Shown: positions 56,958 to 64,000 of the stretch, piece after piece
Numbering within the stretch: the first letter of the stretch is position 1
How the letters are laid out: every line of letters begins with the position of its first letter
Assembly: GCA_020466095.1 (NCBI GenBank)
Contig: CM035809.1
Span: 24,179,942-24,243,941, forward strand
DNA: 64,000 bases
Origin: Chlorops oryzae
Lineage: Eukaryota; Arthropoda; Insecta; Diptera; Chloropidae
Reading direction: 5' to 3'
Notes under the pieces: generated by a model
What the model saw: only the letters and a program-made list of their open reading frames with translations
Databases searched by the model: none
What the model was told of the DNA's origin: nothing
Program-made: the position numbers and the translations under genes

Positions 56958-57856
56958 GAGGCCATTTACACGTTAAGACATTTCGATAATGAAACACACT
57001 TTTTGTTGGCTGAGGACGCACGGGGATGAGTAGGGTTACCAACCATACTATATAATATAGTATCCTACTTTATTTCTGATCGATATACTCTATACTTTCA
57101 TGGAACAATAAAGTATCCTGAAATACTTTATTTTTAATATATACGGCAGTTTTTACCAAACATACATCATGTAGTTCATTGAACTAAATAAATAAAGCCA
57201 AAACTCTCTATAACGACCTCCTCTAAAACAAATTTCTCTCTATAGCGAACCTCAAGGTTTTTTCGCTACATTATATTGCTTTTTTTTCTCCTAACACCAA
57301 ATTCTCTCATCGACGATTTTATATTTCAGGTCCATTTAAATTCATTATAGAGAGTTTCAACAGTTTTGAGGTTGACTACATCCTCAACCAGTTGCAATTT
57401 AGGCAACTTAAGTACATACTTAATTATTAAAATACATAGCTAATTAGAATTTCAAAAAGGTGAAACAAATCATAGAGCAACTACAATTTTCTGCAAGCAT
57501 TAAAAAGTGTATATTTAAAAACAAAAGTATACTAACTACCAGTAAGTTACTAGTACTTCGGTGTGAGAGATAATTTAAATTGAATTTATGGTAGTATGTT
57601 ATTTATTTCTATATGTTATTAAATATTTGCTATGTTCTGCTTTTTTAATCAATATAAGGATGAATTTAAAAATACTTTATTTTTTAGTAAAATACTTTAT
57701 TTTTATAATTATTAAATAAACTTATACTTTATTTTGCCCTTAGAAAGTTGGCAACCCTAGGGATGAGGTATGGTAGCGTTTTTCTCTCTTCCCCTGCCTC
57801 CCTTGCCAACGAAATTTTCTTTCATTATCGAAATGTCTTAACGTGTAAATGGCCTC
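56958..57856. mobile_element. Long-TIR MITE, third copy, split by a hAT insertion
   Basis: The halves at 56958-57030 and 57760-57856 rejoin to a copy of 46191-46353. The hAT element 57031-57759 lies between them. Confidence 0.85.
57031..57759. mobile_element. hAT element with TAGGGTTGCCAAC ends
   Basis: 729 bp between TAGGGTTACCAAC and the inverse of TAGGGTTGCCAAC. Perfect 8-bp duplication GGGATGAG (57023-57030 and 57760-57767). An inner inverted pair AACTCTCTATAACG / AACTCTCTATAATG (about 57200 and 57355) marks another possible nested remnant. No transposase is seen. Confidence 0.92.
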
Positions 57857-57959
57857 AAGACGGAATTAGCCTTTTTACACTAGTATATTATTGCCCAAAA
57901 ACGCTCGATTTTTCTCTACATTTCTGCACTTTTACCGTCCAAAAAGGGTGAATTTATGT

Positions 57960-58500
57960 CAATAATTGTGTGCCTTTTATGACAATTTCCTCTTCTACAT
58001 TTGGGTGATATTTTTAAAAAATTTAAACAAAATATATTATGTATCTCTGATTAGGGGTTCATATCAAAAACATAAATACAGCGCTAACTGTTAAATAAAT
58101 ATTTTTAATTATTAATGCCAAAGCGTATTTGAAAAAGCTTGAATTAAAGCTACAAATAGGTTCCGCGTATCGGATCGTAACGTAACGTGACGGACGAGCT
58201 ATGACTGGTCGATACACACATTTCCCATGTACTGGGTTGAATCAGCTGATACGTCACGTCACATTACGATATGATACGATATGCGGCGACTGTTTCTATC
58301 TTCAGGCTAGTTAAATATTTTATGAAAGACAATTTGTAGTAGCTGCTAAATTTATCTGTTTGATATATATGTATATATTACATTGATTTTATTTCTAGGA
58401 CTTAACTATCTAGGTGCATTTTATAATAAAAGAAAATCAGTCTTAAATTTGTCATTTTCAGTGCATACATACCAGAATTTAAGACCCTAAATATATGGAT
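57960..58500. repeat. Segmental duplicate of 46480-47065
   Basis: Same sequence with few differences. The similarity stops at about 58500, the right border of the duplicated block. Confidence 0.8.
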
Positions 58501-59002
58501 TAAGCATAGCTGCCCAAAGGATAAGCTCCAGGAGTAAATGACCGTAAAAGAGAACGGCTTTGCACATGTATTGAAACCGTGAGCGACAAATAAAAAAGTA
58601 TTAAGGCACGAGAATCGCTCTTTGAAATCGGTGCAATCTCGCATTCCGAATGAGTGGATGTGTGACATTTTATTATTTTTGAATATTTTTCTTCCAATTT
58701 CGTTGAATTTTTCAGCAGTTAGAGTGCTTGGAGAGTTAAATATGCTACAGACTTTTGCGGAGTGGGGTCTATGTCGCTCGATTTTATCTTACTCTTTAGC
58801 ATTTTTAACACACATGCATTTTTAATTTAATTTGTTTGGTGTACCTCCACAGATGCATGCAATCCAATTGCGCCTGTAGTGGTGTAGTGGTGGGCAGCTT
58901 TGAAAATAAGCAATAAAATATAATGGCATGCGATGCTCTCTCCACAACATATATATCTATATATGTTACTCAGGAGCCGTTTCCATTTTGGGCTCTTTTC
59001 AA
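58501..59002. other. Intergenic DNA, no gene seen
   Basis: No coding or repeat signal that I can support. Confidence 0.4.
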
Positions 59003-59059
59003 CACGGTCTTGAGTACCCACCACGGTCTTGAGTACCCACCACGGTCTTGAGTACCCAC
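59003..59059. repeat. Three tandem copies of a 19-bp unit
   Basis: CACGGTCTTGAGTACCCAC is repeated at 59003, 59022 and 59041 without mismatch. Confidence 0.9.
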
Positions 59060-60905
59060 CAAAATGAACATTTTCTACTTAGGTACTCACTAAAAGTATT
59101 TCTCTCTCGCTCTTTTTTTTGCCTGCCGAGTAACATCTCTTTCTAACTGGCGCGAAACGTCCCGCGCAATATCTATGAAAGTAACATATATGGTTATATA
59201 TGTGCTCCACGAATAACGAAATCGAATAAAGAATGTCAACAGCTTGCTTGAATCCATCGATGAGTTGGATAAACATAAGAGAGCAAAAACGGATTGACCG
59301 AGTACGTGCAACCAAAAAAAAAAAAAGTTTTCTCTACCTTCCCGCTTTTGGCTCGCCCAGAAAACGAGAATCGAGATCAACAGTTGACTAGTGTAAAAAG
59401 CCTCAATGTTTTTATAACATCGATATATATCGAACATCCCTACAGCAACATGAGAGTTTCATTCAGAGTTGCCAGTAGTGGCGAATTCTTGTGATTTTGG
59501 CTATTTTTTTTATTGTTCGTGGCGGTCTACAATTACGATTTGGTGATGGCGTTTTTTGTTTTGTTTTTTCATGATTTATTCATTTCTTGGTGAATTTTTG
59601 GACTAATTATATTGGATTGAATATGTAAATTTGTATAAAAAAAATTGCCTTTCCCAAATTGGTAGACCCAGAGTACGGATTTTTGCTAGAAAACAAATAT
59701 GCTTTGTGTAGTCAAAATTATACCTAAACTGACGATTATTGTGAACACATACACAATAGCACATAAAACATTTTTGTCAGCCTAGAAATAATGTTAAAAC
59801 ATTACCTTAACAAAAATTCGTGCCTAGTTTTGCGTTGTTCTAGCAAAATTCGATATCTAGCTACACCTTATCTGTAGCTTCGATCTAGCTTCACAAATTC
59901 AAAATTATGTATTAAGTACAAAATCTTCCAAAACGTAAAATGGTGGGCATGGTAAAATTTAACATCCAGACCAAGAGGACAAAAAATTTATATTTTTTGT
60001 TAGCTGCGAAATACTCAATTCAATATGATATCAATCATTTTTCGCGAATTTCGCGATTGGTGGTCATAGTCAAAAATTAACCTTAAGTGACGACTTTATT
60101 TGGCAGCAAAATACACAATCGGAAGAAGCAAAAAAAATCATTTTTGTATACAGATATGAGAATAAGAGAAAGAGTGTTTTTTTTCAAATGTGTACGATGA
60201 TGACCATAGTTATAGCGATTTCGCAAAATTTTAGCGAAAGCTTAAGTCTACATAGTAGCTATACACACACCAAATTTCAATAAGCTGGGATGTACAGTAA
60301 AAAAGTTATCCACGAAAAACGTTAAAAATTGTGATTTTTGAAACTTCTGAACCACTTCCCACGACCCAAGAAGGGACTACGAAAATAATTTGTGTGCATT
60401 TTTTCGGACATTTACCTGGCACAAGTCTATGCCAAATTTCAATATGATATCTTTCATGGCTGAGGAGTAAATTACGAAAAACTAAAGTGTGACCGACAGA
60501 CAGACAGACATGACTAGATCGACTGCTCTTGTCACCCTGATCAAGAATATATATATATGTCTATATCTATCGCTACTCCTTTGGTATGTTACATACTCCG
60601 TGCCAAACTGAATATACCCTTTCCTTCGGAAAAGGTATAAAAATGGTCAAAAATTGAACGTACTTTTACCAAAAATGCTTTTTGCAAATGGTATGTAGCT
60701 CTGAGGACACACGCCAACGGCTTAAAAATGCACGCAAGAACTTCAAATCACAGAGTGGAATTGCCTTTAAGGTTGTAAGAACGCCGTGGCATATGCTTTG
60801 ATTTTATTAATTTTGAAAATAAGGAAAATATCATAATAGTTTAGCTTTAAAATAACAATATTAGAAGTCATATTAATCGTAATGCTAATCTATTAAATCG
60901 CCATT
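59060..60905. repeat. Dispersed-repeat-rich intergenic DNA
   Basis: It contains the right half of a CTTTTTACACTAGT-type MITE (to about 59403) and, at 60230-60650, a repeat ending with the 'GACCGACAGACAGACAGACA ... GATCAAGAATATATA ... TATACCCTTTCC' signature common to dispersed fly elements. No gene is seen. Confidence 0.5.
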
Positions 60906-60909
60906 TACT

Positions 60910-61213
60910 GGCTATCTCCAGTTCTGTCAGAAATGAAACAGAAATGGAAAACTTAATAGGGGTATTCACAAAGGCGTCGGAAAATAGTAAAGTCGGAAAA
61001 TCGGAAAATTTTATCTGCTTAAAAAGTGGTGCAAGATACAAAAAAAGTTTAAAAAATTTTTAATAAGTCGCAATTTTCCGACTTTCCAACGTTTTTAACA
61101 CGCCTTTGTGAATACCCCTAATATAAAAAAAAACACTTTAGAAAATTTCTGACTCATTACTGAAGCGTTTTTTATATGAAGTTTTTCATTTCTGACAGAA
61201 CTGGAGAGAGCCC
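60910..61213. mobile_element. Outer inverted-repeat element upstream of Dicer-2
   Basis: Inverted ends TCTCCAGTTCTGTCAGAAAT near 60917 and 61205. It is interrupted by the MITE at 60959-61118. The right end lies about 175 bp before the Dicer-2 ATG. No clear target duplication. Confidence 0.65.
60959..61118. mobile_element. MITE with GGGGTATTCACAAAGGCG ends, intact copy
   Basis: 160 bp with 18-bp inverted ends, flanked by the 5-bp direct repeat TAATA (60954-60958 and 61119-61123). Nested in the element at 60910-61213. Relatives are at 54371 and about 43580. Confidence 0.8.
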
Positions 61214-61385
61214 CTTAAAGTAAAATGTTGACGTTTTTTTTTGGCGGTATTTCGGTTACGGTTGGCGATTTTTGTTTCACACATTTACTGGCAGCCCTGG
61301 CTTCATTCAATGCGTTGTGATATTCAACTGTTCGGTTGTGTTTTCTCGTTGGTGTTAATTGTTGGTTTTGTTTTATATTTTGAAA

Positions 61386-63934
61386 ATGGATGCCTGCCCA
61401 GAGCAGAATAGTTCGCGAACATTCGAGGCTCGGCAATATCAATTAGATTTACTTGATTATGTGACGGAAAATAATGGAATAATATATTTACCAACAGGAG
61501 CTGGTAAAACATTCATTGCTATTATGGCTTTGAAACGTTACTCCGGAAATATGAGCAAGTAGGTTTTATTTTTTGCGAATTATTCTATGACTGTGGGGGA
61601 ACCACCGAATTCGATAATTCAATCGAGCTGCCACTCATTCAGTTGAGGCTTTTTGTGAAGTTTTTTTGAAGGAACCAAAACAGCTGTTGGTGCTGCCGAA
61701 TGACAAAAATAGCATGAGTCATGAAATGTGAAAAATTATTTTAAAACCTTTCTTACTCAATTCTCCATACTTTGTAACCAGCACTGATGCTAGGCTGTAT
61801 TTTGGTGACTCTTTTCCCTCGGATATTGAAAAAAAAAATCCCTTCATTTCTGTTTTCTTGAGGAAAGTGATCAGTAAAAATCCCTTGTTAACATTTGAAG
61901 TGATTTTTGGTTGAAGGTAAAATCGAATAAATCCCTCAAAATGGAAAAAATCCCTCGTTCTGGCATCAGTGCATAGAATAAAATGTTAGCATGACGCCTA
62001 CAATTCTCATTTGGTTTGTAAAATGGGACACATAAGACTCGAAGAATTTCTGAAGATTTTGCGAGACATGATGAAGCAAGAAGCTGTGTAAGTCATCATC
62101 CATCCATCACATCACATCATCACATCATCATCATCCATCACCATCAACATCATCACTCATCAATCACCATCAACTCATCATACCAACCTCACACACATCA
62201 CCATCATCATCACACATCACCATCAACACCATCATCACCCATCAACAATCATCACACCATCAATCACCATCACACATCATCAACACTCATCACACATCAC
62301 CATCAATCATCCAATCACCCATCATCACCATCAACACACCATAACCATCATCACCATCATCACACATCAACATCATCAACACACCACATCACACCATCAT
62401 CACATCATCATCACCATCAACACACATCATCATCACCATCATCATCACATCACACACATCACCACATCATCATCACCATCACATCACATCATACCATCAA
62501 CTCACCATCACATCACACCATCATCACATCACACACATCACACACCATCTCATCATCACCATCACACATCATCATCACACATATCATCACCACCATCATC
62601 ACCACTCATCACACATCATCATCCATCACCATCATCACACCATCACACACCATCAATCACCATCACATCATCACATCACACATCATCATCACATCATCAC
62701 CATCATCATTCACATACATCATCACATCTAACCATCATCACCAACATCATCATCACCTACAACTACCATCATCAATCACCATCATACACCATCAACACCA
62801 TCACATCAACATCAACTAACATCATACCATCCATCATACACATCATACATCATCACCATCATACCTACACATTTCAGGCCGTCAGCACGCTAATGCAACA
62901 CCTCTATACCATCTATATCCTTTTACACCAGTCGTGCATTTACAGTAACCCTCACCACATCCAACTAAACAACTTAACTATAACCACCATCATACTTAAC
63001 CATATACCGTAAACATTTCGTAGCCGAAGTCTAATGCAGTACGCCCATACCATCTTAGTATACTTTTTTTTTTCGAGTGTGGCCATTTTGAACAGTGAAC
63101 GCCTACCACATCCACATAAAGTAATCTGTTGCTGGGTAGTAATCTCATATACTTAGTAGCTATTGATATTCAGGTCGCTTACAATCTCCTATAGGCGGTT
63201 TGCAGGCGTCAGGCACTGTTGGCCGTTGGGATGCAGCACTCCGCTCTTAATACCCTTCAATTCCTTTTTAACCCAAGTCTTCATTTGTAAGCCTTCATGT
63301 TGTACCTTAATATATGTACCAGATCATAACTTTTGAATATAGGTATAGGAATATATGTAAATATTTTCATTTTTGCAGAACCATAGAAAATGGTGGAAAA
63401 CGTGCGATATTTATGTGCCGCACAGTGGAACTAGCTTATCAGCAGTGCTCTGAATTACGTGGACACACAAATCTGCGAATTGGACTTTATCTTGGTGGGC
63501 GTGGCGTGGACAACTGGAACGTAGAGCGATGGAAAAAAGAAATCGATGAGAACCAAGTAAAAAATAACAACAACAAAAATTAAAAAAATTAAAATTAATT
63601 AAAAGTAAACATTTTTCCGATAGGTTCTCGTTGGCACTGCGCAAATATTTATGAATATTATATCTCAGAATGTTATTAAAATTAGCGATTTAAGTATCGT
63701 GATAATCGACGAATGTCATCATGGTACCAAAAAGGATCCCATGCACGAATTTATGCGAACATTTAAAATGGAACCGGATAAAAAATTACATCCACGTGTT
63801 ATTGGGCTAACTGGAGTCTTGCTCAAGGGAAACAAGCTGAACAACATTATGGAGAGTCTGCGTAATTTAGAGATAACATACCATTCCAAAATTATTACTG
63901 TAAGCAGTCGAGAAGAGTTTATAAATGTCCTAAT
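61386..63934 (+). CDS. Dcr-2: Dicer-2, N-terminal helicase part (truncated by window end)
   Basis: Exons 61386-61558, 63379-63556 and 63624-63934 join in phase to the first 220 residues of a protein that is about 1,700 residues in Drosophila. The DExD/H helicase domain is clear: Walker A PTGAGKT at residues 36-42, GTAQIF motif, DECH box at residues 146-149 and LTG (motif III) at about 179-181. The flanking sequence ([29 protein letters not shown]) matches fly Dicer-2 rather than Dicer-1. Dicer-2 cuts long double-stranded RNA into siRNAs for antiviral and transposon defence in the cytoplasm. I chose the ATG at 61386; an upstream TTG-initiated frame is ignored. Intron 1 (1820 bp) is swollen by repeats, while intron 2 is 67 bp. 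The last donor is at 63935, and further exons lie beyond the window. Confidence 0.95.
61741..62870. repeat. Dispersed repeat 'R' copy 3 with (CAT)n tail, in Dicer-2 intron 1
   Basis: R (61741-62060) is followed by about 780 bp of irregular CATCAC/CATCAT repeats (62090-62870), the same order as at 29160-29995. The CAT tract here is peppered with single-base slips compared with the regular array at 26490. Confidence 0.85.
62877..63230 (-). mobile_element. Decayed copy of the 94-bp-repeat TIR element, in Dicer-2 intron 1
   Basis: Read on the minus strand it starts CCCAACGGCCAACAGTGCC (end at 63230) and runs through the GTAAGCGACCTG repeat start to the element's unique right half, which is partly duplicated and degenerate. 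The far end is not sharp. Confidence 0.65.
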
Positions 63935-64000
63935 GTAGGTTCCTCATAATATGACCTATTATTATTATTATTCTTTTTATGAATATATTAATTTATTCTC

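Overview
The window is nuclear DNA of a higher fly (Diptera, probably a schizophoran brachyceran; the species cannot be told from the sequence). It is AT-rich, has small introns with GT-AG borders, and encodes clear orthologues of two fly genes: the GATA factor pannier and the RNA-interference nuclease Dicer-2 (5' part only, cut by the window end). Between them lie three takeout/JHBP-family genes, a three-copy gene family I do not recognise, and a very dense layer of transposon-derived and tandem-repeat DNA.

Layout. 1-10.6 kb: intergenic DNA with a (TAA)n tract, decayed LINE fragments, short inverted-repeat elements and a long 9-bp AT array. 10.85-12.97 kb: pannier, three coding exons visible, two GATA zinc fingers, preceded by an in-frame exon that may encode an alternative N-terminus. 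13-22.4 kb: gene-poor, with a tRNA-like SINE head, TA-flanked MITEs, a small hAT element with a perfect 8-bp target duplication and a copy of a TIR element described below. 22.5-31.4 kb: takeout-family genes, one complete four-exon gene (+), a near-identical tandem duplicate of its exons 2-4 that lacks exon 1, and a third, diverged gene (-). (CAT)n arrays sit at the duplication borders.

31.7-58.5 kb is a segmentally duplicated block. The module is: a plus-strand ORF, then a TIR element that carries a 94-bp repeat, then a convergent minus-strand gene of about 260 codons. The gene occurs three times (33.4, 41.4 and 52.9 kb). The first copy has a one-base frameshift. A third module (48 kb) has lost the gene. 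The copies carry different later insertions, so paralogous empty sites allow several hAT-type elements to be delimited to the base with perfect 8-bp target duplications, some nested in each other. In one module the 94-bp repeat has expanded to exactly 29 in-register units.

58.5-64 kb: dispersed repeats, a nested pair of inverted-repeat elements ending about 175 bp before the Dicer-2 start codon, then Dicer-2 exons 1-3 (helicase Walker A and DECH boxes). Dicer-2 intron 1 is enlarged to 1.8 kb by a (CAT)n-tailed repeat and a decayed copy of the 94-bp-repeat element.

The genes do not form a functional unit that I can see. The strongest unusual signals are the fast-changing convergent gene family, the exactly periodic 94-bp array inside a mobile element, the exon-1-less takeout duplicate and the datable hAT nest.
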